Both the position numbers and the translations under genes were made by a program. From Bacillota bacterium (GTDB lineage Bacteria > Bacillota > Negativicutes > Sporomusales > UBA7701): DNA of 64,000 nucleotides. The notes under the pieces are model-generated. The model had not been told where the DNA came from and searched no databases. It saw nothing but the letters and a program-made list of their open reading frames with translations. How positions within the stretch are numbered: position 1 is the first letter of the stretch; the number at the start of each line of letters is the position of its first letter. Of this stretch, positions 8,806-16,987 are shown in pieces. The stretch spans positions 1 to 64,000 of the forward strand of contig JAEZJM010000019.1 of assembly GCA_023415775.1 (NCBI GenBank). Direction: 5' to 3'.

Positions 8806-8840
8806 AAAACCGTCATCCCGCTTAGGGATGACGGTTTTCT
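8806..8840. terminator. Bidirectional terminator between ridA and gntR
   Basis: 14-base perfect stem AAAACCGTCATCCC / GGGATGACGGTTTT with loop GCTTA, flanked by A and T runs; it serves the converging ridA and GntR genes. Confidence 0.9.
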
Positions 8841-9523
8841 TATTGCTTGACAGGGTCGATTTGCAGTTGGCGACGGATATTCATGTATGCTTTGCGGACA
8901 TGCTCGGTGAGCGCCTTTTCCGCGCCGACCGCGTCTTTGGCTTCGAAGGCTTCGAGGATGGCGTGATGCTCGGCGAGGGTGTGGGGTAGGCGGTTCTGCA
9001 TGCCGAGGGATTTGAGGCGGGCCATCTGGACGTACTGGTGCAGGTTGTGGAGGGTGAGGTAGAGGATTTTGCTGCCGGCAGCCTCGTAGATCATCTGGTG
9101 AAATTTGTTGTCAAGCTCGGCGATTTCCTCGACATCGTTCTTCTGGGCGTAGAATTCCATCAGTTCGTAGGTTTTCTGCAACTCCTTGAGTTCGGCGGGC
9201 GAGAGGCGCTCGGCCGCCCAGCGGGCCGCGAGTCCTTCGACGAGCTGACGGATGGCGTAGATGTCCTCGACGTCCTGATGGGAGATGCCGAGGACGATGG
9301 CTCCTTTTTTCGTGGTGGTTTCGACGAGGCCTTCCATTTCCAGCAGGCGGATGGCTTCGCGAATCGGGGTGCGGCTAACGCCGAGTTCCTCGGACAGCTT
9401 CGATTCGAGCAGCGTTTCGCCGGGGCCGTAAGAGCCGTTGATTATTTGTGACTTAATGTATTTAAATACTTTGTTGCGCAAAGACGCATCACTGGCGGGG
9501 GAAAATTCTGTTTCCCGTGACAT
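8840..9523 (-). CDS. GntR family (FCD/FadR-type) transcriptional regulator
   Basis: 227-aa DNA-binding regulator. The N-terminal winged helix (about residues 12-78) has LLESKLSEELGVSRTPIREA, the recognition region typical of GntR. The C-terminal FCD domain (about 85-215) keeps the DNKFH and AEHHAILEAFEA metal-ligand motifs, so it probably senses a carboxylic acid. It lies between citrate synthase/RidA and aconitase/isocitrate dehydrogenase. A 12-base palindrome (CAAATGTATTTG, 9659-9670) sits next to a TATAAT-like -10 on its own promoter side, suggesting autoregulation. The ligand (citrate is an obvious guess) is not known. Confidence 0.9.
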   Translation of the reverse strand: MSRETEFSPASDASLRNKVFKYIKSQIINGSYGPGETLLESKLSEELGVSRTPIREAIRLLEMEGLVETTTKKGAIVLGISHQDVEDIYAIRQLVEGLAARWAAERLSPAELKELQKTYELMEFYAQKNDVEEIAELDNKFHQMIYEAAGSKILYLTLHNLHQYVQMARLKSLGMQNRLPHTLAEHHAILEAFEAKDAVGAEKALTEHVRKAYMNIRRQLQIDPVKQ

Positions 9524-9647
9524 TGCGTTCCCTCCTCGCGTCTAGTGACCATGTATATTTTATTATATCATTATTCCCCGCACAAGCCCAGGAAACATCA
9601 AATTTTTCAACGCCTGGAGACCCTTGGCGGATCAATATGGGCGTAGC

Positions 9648-9670
9648 ATTATAAGGAACAAATGTATTTG
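9648..9670 (-). promoter_or_regulatory. Putative gntR promoter with palindromic operator
   Basis: On the minus strand a TATAAT -10 box (9653 to 9648) is preceded by the palindrome CAAATGTATTTG (9659-9670) in the spacer region. The -35 is poor. The palindrome shares the TGTAT core with the sites at 7167 and 9788. Confidence 0.4.
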
Positions 9671-9748
9671 CGTGATAGACATGATTAACAATACAGTAAA
9701 AAAACAATTTTTTTTTGCAACCCTCTAGTATTTCTTTACAAAGAGTGT

Positions 9749-9754
9749 TATAAT
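9749..9754 (+). promoter_or_regulatory. -10 box of the small ORF/aconitase transcript
   Basis: A perfect TATAAT, 38 bases before the start codon of the 31-codon ORF; the -35 is weak, so an activator may be needed. Confidence 0.45.
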
Positions 9755-9787
9755 GTACCCAAAAATCAATGTATTAATGGGGGATGG

Positions 9788-9801
9788 AATACATGTATAC
9801 G
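9788..9801. promoter_or_regulatory. Candidate GntR operator over the small ORF start
   Basis: AATACATGTATACG is the exact reverse complement of the motif at 7167-7180. It covers the start codon of the small ORF and lies about 30 bases downstream of the predicted transcription start. Confidence 0.55.
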
Positions 9802-9888
9802 CAAAAAGGCAGCCGCGTCGATCTGGAACTGGTGCTCGAAGAATTGAAACACGTCGAGCCTGAGCAGACCGTTTTCGCCGAGCACTAA
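9793..9888 (+). CDS. Small ORF, 31 codons, unknown
   Basis: Encodes MYTQKGSRVDLELVLEEL and on to VFAEH (31 aa), acidic, with no Cys or membrane segment. It starts at ATG 9793 after GGGGGATGG, a good ribosome site, and its codon use (GTC GAT CTG GAA CTG GTG CTC GAA) looks like neighbouring real genes. It stands between the gntR promoter region and the aconitase gene, with 230 bases of leader after it. It may be a regulatory peptide, a leader peptide or the surviving 5' end of an older gene. No family was recognised. Confidence 0.5.
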   Translation: MYTQKGSRVDLELVLEELKHVEPEQTVFAEH

Positions 9889-9993
9889 GCCGCGAAGACA
9901 ATATCGGCAATGCCGGCCCGGAGCCCGGGGTATGATTAGTATGTCCCGGCTTGAACCGTTGTGCCCGCTTTTCCATTCCCGGACAATACAATT

Positions 9994-10074
9994 GCTGTTT
10001 CAAGCTGCGACAGAGTTGTCGCGGACGCTGTTTCCGCCGGTCGTCCGTCTTGAAAGAGCAGTTGTTATTTTTTT
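9994..10074 (+). ncRNA. Candidate structured leader (three-way junction plus U-run) before aconitase
   Basis: Three nested stems are visible. P1 pairs TTTCAAG (9998-10004) with CTTGAAA (10049-10055), possibly extended by CTG/CAG. P2 is GCGACA-GAGT-TGTCGC (10007-10022). P3 pairs GGACG (10023-10027) with CGTCC (10042-10046). A T7 run follows at 10068-10074, 45 bases before the aconitase start. It could be a terminator/attenuator or a riboswitch-like element. I do not recognise a known class. Confidence 0.45.
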
Positions 10075-10118
10075 ACCCCGCGGCCGCCGCCGCGCATATT
10101 GATAACGGAGGAAGCGCC

Positions 10119-12059
10119 ATGGGAAAAACGCTGACAGCAAAGATTCTCGCCGCCCACATGGTGAGCGGTTCGCTCACGCCGGGAACGGAGATCGGTATAA
10201 GCATCGATCAGACTCTGACCCAGGATTCCACCGGGACGATGGCTTATCTGCAGTTCGAGGCCATGGATGTGCCGCGGGTCAGGACGAAGCTGTCGGTGGC
10301 GTACGTTGACCACAACACGCTGCAGTGCGGATTCGAGAACGCCGACGACCACCGCTACATAGAAACGGTGGCCGCCAAACACGGGGTGGTGTTTTCCAAG
10401 CCGGGCAACGGCATCTGCCATCAGGTGCATCTGGAACGGTTCGGCCGTCCCGGCTGGACGCTGCTGGGCTCTGACAGCCATACGCCCACCGGGGGCGGCC
10501 TGGGGATGCTGGCGATCGGCGCCGGCGGCCTGGACGTGGCCGTGGCGATGGCCGGCGGCGCATATCATCTGACGATGCCCAAGGTGTGCCGTGTGGAGCT
10601 TGTCGGTAAGCTGCCGCCGTGGGTGGCGGCCAAAGATGTAATTCTCGAGCTTTTGCGCCGCCTGTCGGTAAAGGGCGGGGTGGGACGGATTTTCGAATAC
10701 GGCGGGCCGGGGGTGGCGACGCTCAGCGTTCCCGAACGGGCGACGATCACCAATATGGGCGCCGAGCTGGGGGCGACGACGTCGATTTTCCCCAGCGACG
10801 AGGCGACCAGGGCTTTTCTGACCGCCCAACGGCGGGCCTGTGAATGGCAGCCGCTGGCCGCCGACCCGGATGCGGTCTATGACGAGACGGTTACTGTTGA
10901 CCTTGGCAGGCTGGAGCCGCTGGTGGCCGCGCCCCACAGTCCGGACAACGTGGCGCCGGTGAGCGTGGCGGCGGGGACGAGGCTTGACCAGGTGGCGATC
11001 GGCAGTTGCACCAATTCGTCGTTCAACGATCTTTACAAGGTGGCGAAGATTCTCGAGGGCAAACGGGTCGACCCCGGCGTGTCGCTGGTGATCGCCCCCG
11101 GGTCGCGGCAGGTGCTGGGTATGCTGGCCGACTGCGGCGCCCTCGGCGCCCTCATCCGCGCCGGCGCCCGCATCCTCGAGTGCGCCTGCGGGCCGTGCAT
11201 CGGGATGGGGCAGGCGCCGCGCTCGGGCGGGGTGTCGCTCAGGACTTTCAACCGCAATTTCCCCGGACGCAGCGGCACGCCGGACGCCGGCGTCTTCCTG
11301 GCCAGCCCCGAGGTGGCGGCAGTGAGCGCGCTGACCGGCATGATAACCGATCCGCGCCACTGCGGCGCGCCGCCCGTGGCTGTCGGCGACGACGACGCCG
11401 GCCGCAACGCCGGCGATAATCTGTTCGTTTTTCCGCCGTCTTCGGGCGACGAGCTGACGGTGGTGCGGGGCCCGAACATCAAGCCTTTTCCCCGGGCCGC
11501 CCGGCCGCCCGCGGAACTTGCGGCGGCTATCGTCCTCAAGGCGGGCGATAATATTACGACCGACGATATCATGCCGTCCCACGCCGGCCTGTTGCCGTAC
11601 CGCTCGAATATCCCCCACCTGGCCGATTATTGCTTCGCCGGTCTGGACGCGGCCTTCCCGGCGCGGGCAAAGGCGGCGGGCGGCGGGCTAATCGTCGCCG
11701 GGACCAACTACGGGCAGGGCTCAAGTCGCGAGCACGCCGCCCTTGTGCCGCTGTATCTGGGCATCAAGGCGGTGATCGCCAAGTCGTTCGCCCGTATTCA
11801 CCGCTCAAATCTGATAAATTTCGGCATCCTGCCGCTGCTGTTCGCCGATCCGGTGGATTACGACGCGCTGGCCGCGGGCGAGACGCTGGCGTTCTCCGGA
11901 CTTACGGAGCAGATAGCGGCGGGGGCGGAGCTCACCGCGCGGACTGACGCCGGCCGGACGGTGAGTCTGCGGCTGGAGATGACGCCGCGGGAGCGGGAGG
12001 TCATTTTGGCCGGCGGCCTGCTCAACCTGGCCGGGAAGGGAGGGAGCGCCCGTGCATAA
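10119..12059 (+). CDS. Aconitate hydratase
   Basis: Interconverts citrate and isocitrate through cis-aconitate with a [4Fe-4S] cluster. The 646-aa protein belongs to the single-chain, AcnA/homoaconitase-like short form. Cluster ligands appear in IGSCTNSS (about residue 296) and CACGPCIGMG (two Cys, about 358-361); the C-terminal swivel domain has NYGQGSSREHAAL. The start ATG 10119 has GGAGGAA nine bases upstream; the longer open frame upstream overlaps the structured leader and is discarded. It overlaps the isocitrate dehydrogenase gene by eight bases, so the two are translationally coupled. Confidence 0.95.
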   Translation: MGKTLTAKILAAHMVSGSLTPGTEIGISIDQTLTQDSTGTMAYLQFEAMDVPRVRTKLSVAYVDHNTLQCGFENADDHRYIETVAAKHGVVFSKPGNGICHQVHLERFGRPGWTLLGSDSHTPTGGGLGMLAIGAGGLDVAVAMAGGAYHLTMPKVCRVELVGKLPPWVAAKDVILELLRRLSVKGGVGRIFEYGGPGVATLSVPERATITNMGAELGATTSIFPSDEATRAFLTAQRRACEWQPLAADPDAVYDETVTVDLGRLEPLVAAPHSPDNVAPVSVAAGTRLDQVAIGSCTNSSFNDLYKVAKILEGKRVDPGVSLVIAPGSRQVLGMLADCGALGALIRAGARILECACGPCIGMGQAPRSGGVSLRTFNRNFPGRSGTPDAGVFLASPEVAAVSALTGMITDPRHCGAPPVAVGDDDAGRNAGDNLFVFPPSSGDELTVVRGPNIKPFPRAARPPAELAAAIVLKAGDNITTDDIMPSHAGLLPYRSNIPHLADYCFAGLDAAFPARAKAAGGGLIVAGTNYGQGSSREHAALVPLYLGIKAVIAKSFARIHRSNLINFGILPLLFADPVDYDALAAGETLAFSGLTEQIAAGAELTARTDAGRTVSLRLEMTPREREVILAGGLLNLAGKGGSARA

Positions 12060-13047
12060 GGTGACGCTTATCCCCGGCGACGGCATCGGACCCGAAATCA
12101 GCGCCGCGATCCAGGAGATTTTCGCCGCCGCGGGCGCGCCGGTGCTGTGGGAGATACGCCACGCCGGCCAGGGCGGCATCGACCGCCACGGCGACCCGCT
12201 GCCGGAGGCGACGCTGGACAGCATTAGGGCCAACAAGGTGGCGCTGAAGGGGCCGCTGACCACCCAGGTGGGCGAGGGGTACCGCAGTATCAATGTCACA
12301 TTACGGCAGACGCTCGACCTGTACTGCAATCTGCGGCCGGTGAAGTCGCTGCCTGGGGTGAAGAGCCGGTATGAGGGTGTCGATCTGGTGATTTTCCGCG
12401 AGAACACCGAGGATCTTTACGCCGGCATCGAGCACCGCGTCGGCCGCTATGCGGCTGAATCGGTCAAGATCATCACCAAGGAGGCGTCAGTCCGCATCGC
12501 CCAGGCCGCTTTCGAGTACGCGGCCAGGCATGGGCGGAAAAGGGTGACGGCTGTCCACAAGGCTAATATTATGAAGCTGACTGACGGGCTTTTCCTGGCG
12601 AGCGCCCGCGAGGTGGCGAAGCTCAACCCCGATATTCGCTACGACGAGGTGATTGTCGACAATCTCTGTATGCAGCTGGTGCTGCGGCCGGAGGAGTACG
12701 ATATCCTGCTTGCCCCCAACCTGTACGGGGATATAATCTCCGACCTGTGCGCCGGCCTGGTGGGCGGCCTGGGGGTGGTGCCGGGGGCGAACATCGGCGA
12801 GGGCGGGGCAATCTTCGAGGCGGTGCACGGCACGGCGCCGGACATCGCGGGCAGGAACGCGGCCAACCCGGCGGCGCTGCTGCTGTCGGCGGCGATGATG
12901 CTGGAGTACCTCGGCGAGAGCGGGGCTGCGGCCCGCATCCGCGCGGCGCTGGAGGCGGTGCTGGCCGAGGGGCGGGCGGTGACGCCCGACCTGGGAGGGA
13001 ACGCGACGACGACCGAGATGACGGCGGCAATAATAAAAAAGCTATGA
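12052..13047 (+). CDS. Isocitrate dehydrogenase, NAD-type (isocitrate/isopropylmalate family)
   Basis: Oxidative decarboxylation of isocitrate to 2-oxoglutarate. 331 aa, with the family signature NLYGDIISDLCAGLVGG near residue 223, IPGDGIGPEI at the N-terminus and RENTEDLYAGIEH near 117. The short length and its place after aconitase favour NAD-dependent isocitrate dehydrogenase over isopropylmalate or homoisocitrate dehydrogenase. The start is GTG 12052, preceded by AAGGGAGGGA and overlapping the aconitase stop. A strong terminator follows, so the aconitase-isocitrate dehydrogenase pair closes the transcript. Confidence 0.9.
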   Translation: MHKVTLIPGDGIGPEISAAIQEIFAAAGAPVLWEIRHAGQGGIDRHGDPLPEATLDSIRANKVALKGPLTTQVGEGYRSINVTLRQTLDLYCNLRPVKSLPGVKSRYEGVDLVIFRENTEDLYAGIEHRVGRYAAESVKIITKEASVRIAQAAFEYAARHGRKRVTAVHKANIMKLTDGLFLASAREVAKLNPDIRYDEVIVDNLCMQLVLRPEEYDILLAPNLYGDIISDLCAGLVGGLGVVPGANIGEGGAIFEAVHGTAPDIAGRNAANPAALLLSAAMMLEYLGESGAAARIRAALEAVLAEGRAVTPDLGGNATTTEMTAAIIKKL

Positions 13048-13048
13048 G

Positions 13049-13087
13049 AAAACGCCCTGCGGTTTGTACCGGCAGGGCGTTTTTTTG
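13049..13087. terminator. Terminator between isocitrate dehydrogenase and the ABC transporter operon
   Basis: Stem AACGCCCTGC / GCAGGGCGTT with a central CGG..CCG extension and T7; the A run on the other side allows use by the converging permease gene. Confidence 0.9.
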
Positions 13088-13088
13088 T

Positions 13089-14213
13089 TTAGGCTATTTT
13101 CTTCTGGAACTTCTTGATCGCGATTGCGAGCACTACTGCTATGAACAGCGTCAGGGCGAGGATCTGGGTCCAGAGGACGCTGATGCCGACGCCTTTGAGG
13201 ATGATGCCGCGCAGGATTTGGAGGTAGAAGGTAAGCGGCAGGAGGTTGCCCAGCCAGTTGAATAACAGGGGCATGGATTCGCGCGGGAACATGAAGCCGG
13301 AGAGGAGGACGCTGGGCAGGAAGATGAAGAAGGACATCTGCATTGCCTGCATCTGGGTTTTGGCGAGGGTGGAGATGAGCACGCCGAGGGCGAGCGAGGC
13401 GATGATGAACCACGAGGTGAGCAGGTAGAGGAGACCGAGGCTGCCGCGCACGGGCAGGTCGAAGACGACGATGCCGACGAGGAGGGCGACGGTGGCCTGG
13501 ACGTAGCCGACGACGATGTAGGGGATGATTTTGCCGAGCATGAGCTCCCACGTTTTCATCGGGGTAACGATGAGCTGTTCGAGGGTGCCGCGCTCGCGCT
13601 CGCGGACGATGGCCATTGAGGTTATCATGACCATGGTCATTGTGAGGACGATGCCGAGGATGCCGGGGACCATGTAGAAGGCGGTGACGAAGTCGGGGTT
13701 GTACCAGGGACGGATGCGGACGTCGAAGGGCGGGTCGACCTTCTTACCGGTTACGCCTTGCAGGCGTTTTATCATGATTTCCTGCGATTTTATCTGCCCG
13801 ACGAGTTGGGCGGCGCTGATGGCCGACGAGGCGGCCATGGAGTCGGAGGCGTCGACGATGACCTGCACGGCGGCGCTGCGGCCGTGCTTGAGGTTTTCGG
13901 CAAAGTCGGGGGGTATTATCACTCCGACTTTGGTCTTGCCTGATTCGACGGCGGCGGCGACTTCCTCGTGGCTCCCGGCCACTTGGGTGACGTCGAAATA
14001 TTCGCTGGCGGTCAGGGCGGCGAGGAAATCGCGGCTGTCCTGCTGCATCGACTGGTCGTAGACGGCGGTGGGCAGGTGTTTGACGTCGGTGTTGATGGCG
14101 AAGCCGAATACGAGCAATTGGACGATCGGCAGGCCGATCATCATGGCGAAGGTCAGCCGGTCGCGGCGCATCTGGATAAATTCTTTTATCAGCAGCGCTC
14201 TGAGGCGTCTCAT
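13089..14213 (-). CDS. ABC-2 type permease (YbhS/YbhR-like)
   Basis: 374-aa export permease with an N-terminal membrane anchor (LTFAMMIGLPIVQLLVFGFA, about residues 18-37), a long extracytoplasmic domain (about 45-175) and five further hydrophobic helices in the second half. The motif ERERGTLEQLIVTP (about 208-221) is the ABC-2 signature. It is the last gene of a TetR-HlyD-ATPase-ATPase-permease operon and overlaps the ATPase before it by four bases. E. coli ybhGFSR has two permeases; here only one is present, so it may form a homodimer. Substrate unknown, probably a drug or other hydrophobic compound. Confidence 0.9.
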   Translation of the reverse strand: MRRLRALLIKEFIQMRRDRLTFAMMIGLPIVQLLVFGFAINTDVKHLPTAVYDQSMQQDSRDFLAALTASEYFDVTQVAGSHEEVAAAVESGKTKVGVIIPPDFAENLKHGRSAAVQVIVDASDSMAASSAISAAQLVGQIKSQEIMIKRLQGVTGKKVDPPFDVRIRPWYNPDFVTAFYMVPGILGIVLTMTMVMITSMAIVRERERGTLEQLIVTPMKTWELMLGKIIPYIVVGYVQATVALLVGIVVFDLPVRGSLGLLYLLTSWFIIASLALGVLISTLAKTQMQAMQMSFFIFLPSVLLSGFMFPRESMPLLFNWLGNLLPLTFYLQILRGIILKGVGISVLWTQILALTLFIAVVLAIAIKKFQKKIA

Positions 14214-15115
14214 GCTACCGCCTCCTTGCGGTGGGATTTGGCGAGGTAGACGAAGACGTCTTCCAGCGACGGGTCAATGACGGCCGGACCGTAGGTTGCC
14301 AGCCGGCCCTCCTGGCCGGGGGCGGCGAGAACGTGGACGCTGGCGCCGAAGGGGTAGACGTCGAGGAAGGGGTCGGCGCCGCCTTCGAGCTCGGCGAGCA
14401 GGGCCATCGGCTCGGGGGTGGGGATGGCGAGCAGGGTGCCGGGGAGGCTTTTTTTAAGGTTGGTGGGGGTGTCGCTGGTTAGGAGGGCGCCTTCGAAGAT
14501 GAAGCCGATTTCGTCGCAGTGCTCGGCTTCGTCCATGAAGTGGGTGGTGACCATGACGGTGGTGCCCTGGCGGGACAGGTCGTAGATGATGTCCCAGAAG
14601 AGGCGGCGGGATTTGGGGTCGACGCCGCCGGTGGGCTCGTCGAGGAAAAGGATGGGCGGGTTGTGGAGGATGGAGCAGCCGAGAGCCAGCCGCTGTTTCC
14701 AGCCGCCGGAGAGGTTGGCGACAAGTTCGTGCCGCCGTTTCTCCAGGCCGGCGAGGGCTAGCATGGCGGCGATCCGTTCCTTTTCCACGGCCGGCGGCAG
14801 GCTGTACATGCCGGCGTAAAAGGCGAGGTTCTCGCCGACGGTCATGTCGTCGTAGAGGCTGAATTTCTGGGACATGTAGCCGATTTTGTGTTTGATGGCT
14901 TCGCTGTCGGCGGCGATGTCGAGGCCGAGGACGCGGCCGCCGCCGGCCGAGGGGGCGAGCAGGCCGCAAAGCATGCGGATGGTGGTCGATTTGCCCGAGC
15001 CGTTGGGGCCGAGGAAGCCGTAGATGTTGCCCTGACGGATGCTAAGGGTGACGTTATCGACGGCGGTGAAGGCGCCGAAGCGGCGGGTGAGGCCATTTAG
15101 CTCAATAGCGTACAT
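14210..15115 (-). CDS. ABC transporter ATP-binding protein (second half of a split YbhF)
   Basis: 301-aa ATPase with Walker A GPNGSGKST (about residues 35-43), signature LSGGWKQRLALG (about 137-148) and Walker B ILFLDEPTGGVDP. The start is placed at ATG 15115 (MYAIELNGL) because GAGGTGG lies six bases upstream; the longer frame runs back into the preceding gene. It is separated from the first ATPase by one base. Equivalent to the C-terminal ATPase half of E. coli YbhF, where both are fused. Confidence 0.92.
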   Translation of the reverse strand: MYAIELNGLTRRFGAFTAVDNVTLSIRQGNIYGFLGPNGSGKSTTIRMLCGLLAPSAGGGRVLGLDIAADSEAIKHKIGYMSQKFSLYDDMTVGENLAFYAGMYSLPPAVEKERIAAMLALAGLEKRRHELVANLSGGWKQRLALGCSILHNPPILFLDEPTGGVDPKSRRLFWDIIYDLSRQGTTVMVTTHFMDEAEHCDEIGFIFEGALLTSDTPTNLKKSLPGTLLAIPTPEPMALLAELEGGADPFLDVYPFGASVHVLAAPGQEGRLATYGPAVIDPSLEDVFVYLAKSHRKEAVA

Positions 15116-15116
15116 A

Positions 15117-16016
15117 TCAGGCCACCTCGCTTGCGAGGGCGACAAAGACGTCCTCAAGGGTGGGGGGTATCTCGGTCAGGGCTACTATGGGCACGCCGGC
15201 GGCGTCCAGGCGGGCGCGGACTTCAACCGCGGCGGCTGCGGCGTCGTCGGCGACGAGGTGGTATTTGTCGCCGAAGGGGTTGATGTCGATGAGCCGGCTG
15301 CCGGCGAGCAATTGTTTGACGTTTTTGCCGGGGGTGGCGAGCTCGAGCACTTTGTGGGGGTAGGAGGCGCGCAGGCCGCGGGGCGAGTCGCAGGCGACGA
15401 TGCGGCCGTTGTGCATGAAGGCGACGCGGGTGCAGAGCTCGGCTTCGTCCATGTAGGGGGTGGAGACGAAGACGGTGGTGCCTTCTTTGTTGAGTTTGTA
15501 GAGCATCCGCCAGAATTCGCGGCGCGAGACGGGGTCGACGCCGGTGGTCGGCTCGTCGAGGACGTAAAGCCGCGGCTGGTGCATGAGGCCGGCGGCGAGA
15601 GCCAGCTTTTGCTTCATGCCGCCCGAAAGGTTGTCGGCCAGACGGTCTTTGAAGGGTAGGAGGTTGGTGAAGGACAGGATGGCGGTGGACCGGGCCTCGA
15701 TTTCGGCGTCGTCCTGGCCGTAGAGGGACCCGAGGACGCGGATATTCTCCATGACGGTGAGGTCGCCGTAGAGGCTGAATTTCTGCGGCACATAGCCGAG
15801 TTTGTCCTTGACGGATTCGGGGTTGGCGGCCTGCATGACGCGCAGGCTGCCGGCGGTGGGGGCGAGGATGCCGGTGACCATGCGGATGACGGTCGTTTTG
15901 CCGGCGCCGTCGGGGCCGACGAGGCCGAAGATCTCGCCGGGAGCGACGTTCAGGGAAATGCCGTCCACCGCGACATTTGCGCCGTATTTCTTGGTGAGGT
16001 TTTCGAGGTCGATCAT
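15117..16016 (-). CDS. ABC transporter ATP-binding protein (first half of a split YbhF)
   Basis: 299-aa ATPase with Walker A GPDGAGKTT (about residues 34-42), signature LSGGMKQKLALA (about 134-145), Walker B LYVLDEPTTGVDP and the switch-His region replaced by VSTPYMDEAE (about 183-192), so the usual H-loop His is not evident there. The other ATPase keeps TTHFMDEAE. This suggests a degenerate site in the heterodimer. The C-terminal ~80 residues resemble an ABC accessory domain. It overlaps the HlyD gene by four bases. Confidence 0.92.
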   Translation of the reverse strand: MIDLENLTKKYGANVAVDGISLNVAPGEIFGLVGPDGAGKTTVIRMVTGILAPTAGSLRVMQAANPESVKDKLGYVPQKFSLYGDLTVMENIRVLGSLYGQDDAEIEARSTAILSFTNLLPFKDRLADNLSGGMKQKLALAAGLMHQPRLYVLDEPTTGVDPVSRREFWRMLYKLNKEGTTVFVSTPYMDEAELCTRVAFMHNGRIVACDSPRGLRASYPHKVLELATPGKNVKQLLAGSRLIDINPFGDKYHLVADDAAAAAVEVRARLDAAGVPIVALTEIPPTLEDVFVALASEVA

Positions 16017-16987
16017 TTTATGACCACATCCGCGGGCATGCCTGGCTTGAGGATGCCTTCGGCGTTGTCGACCTTGACTTTGACGGCGAAAACGAGGTTG
16101 GCCCGCTCGCGTTGGGTGATGCTTTGGCGGGGGGTGAATTCGGCGTTTTGGCTGATTTCCTTAATAGCGCCGGGGAAGGTGCGGCCGGGGAAGGAATCGA
16201 CTTTGACGGACACTTGCTGGCCGACCTTGATGAGGCCGAGCTGGGTGGAGGAGATGTAGACTTTCACCCAGCAGTCGTTCATGTCGCCGACGGTGGCGAT
16301 GGCCGAGCCGGGGTTGATGTATTCGCCGTTTTCGAAGTTTTTGGTGAGCACGACGCCGGTTATCGGGCTGGTGACGACGGTGTCAGCAAGGAGGGCGCGG
16401 CTGGTGTCGACGATGGCCTGCGATCTTTTGACCTCAAGGCGCTGTGCTTCGATGGTGTCGGGGCGGTTGCCCTCTTCGACGAGGCTCTGACGGGAGCGGG
16501 CGGCGATGAGAGAGCTATGGGCCACGTCGTAGCCGGACTGGGCGGCGTCGAGCTGCTGGCTGGAGATGGCGCCGCTTTTGTGGAGGGCGCGGTAGCGATC
16601 GAGGTCGGTGCGGGCTTTGTCGTACACCGCCTGGGCGGAGGCCAGGTTGGCGGCCGCCTCGCTGCGTTCTTGGCTGCGGGCGCCTTTTTCGAGGTCGTCG
16701 AGCTGGACTTTGGCCTTGACGAGGGCCGATTCGTCGCGCAGGAGCTGGGCCTCTAGGTCGGGGCGGGCGATGCGGGCGACTGTCTGGCCGGCTTTGACGG
16801 TGTCGCCGGCCTGGGTTTTGAGTTCGCCGAGGTAGCCGTTGACCTTGGGCATGACGTCGGCGCGGGTGACTTCGATGGTGCCGGTGGCGGTGATGCCGTC
16901 TTCGCGGGCCATGTAGAGCTTGTAGCCGGCGAGGGCGGCGAGGGCGAGGAAGATGACGGCGCCGACGATGATGAGCCGCTTATTCAT
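16013..16987 (-). CDS. HlyD/YbhG-type membrane-fusion (periplasmic adaptor) protein
   Basis: 324-aa adaptor with a single N-terminal membrane anchor (LIIVGAVIFLALAALAGYKLY), a biotinyl-lipoyl half motif GTIEVTRADVMPKVNGYL (about residue 36), a long alpha-helical hairpin (about 80-200) rich in Glu/Arg/Ala heptads, a second lipoyl half SPITGVVLTKNFENGEYI (about 212) and a beta-barrel domain. Adaptors of this type span the periplasm, consistent with a diderm Negativicute. It is encoded directly after, and overlapping, the TetR regulator. Confidence 0.93.
   Translation of the reverse strand: MNKRLIIVGAVIFLALAALAGYKLYMAREDGITATGTIEVTRADVMPKVNGYLGELKTQAGDTVKAGQTVARIARPDLEAQLLRDESALVKAKVQLDDLEKGARSQERSEAAANLASAQAVYDKARTDLDRYRALHKSGAISSQQLDAAQSGYDVAHSSLIAARSRQSLVEEGNRPDTIEAQRLEVKRSQAIVDTSRALLADTVVTSPITGVVLTKNFENGEYINPGSAIATVGDMNDCWVKVYISSTQLGLIKVGQQVSVKVDSFPGRTFPGAIKEISQNAEFTPRQSITQRERANLVFAVKVKVDNAEGILKPGMPADVVIK

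Noticed and set aside
9940..10098. A 52-codon frame (MSRLEPLCPLF onward) between the small ORF and aconitase
   Set aside because: No ribosome site at proper spacing, composition unlike real proteins (Arg/Leu/Pro runs), and it overlaps the candidate RNA structure.
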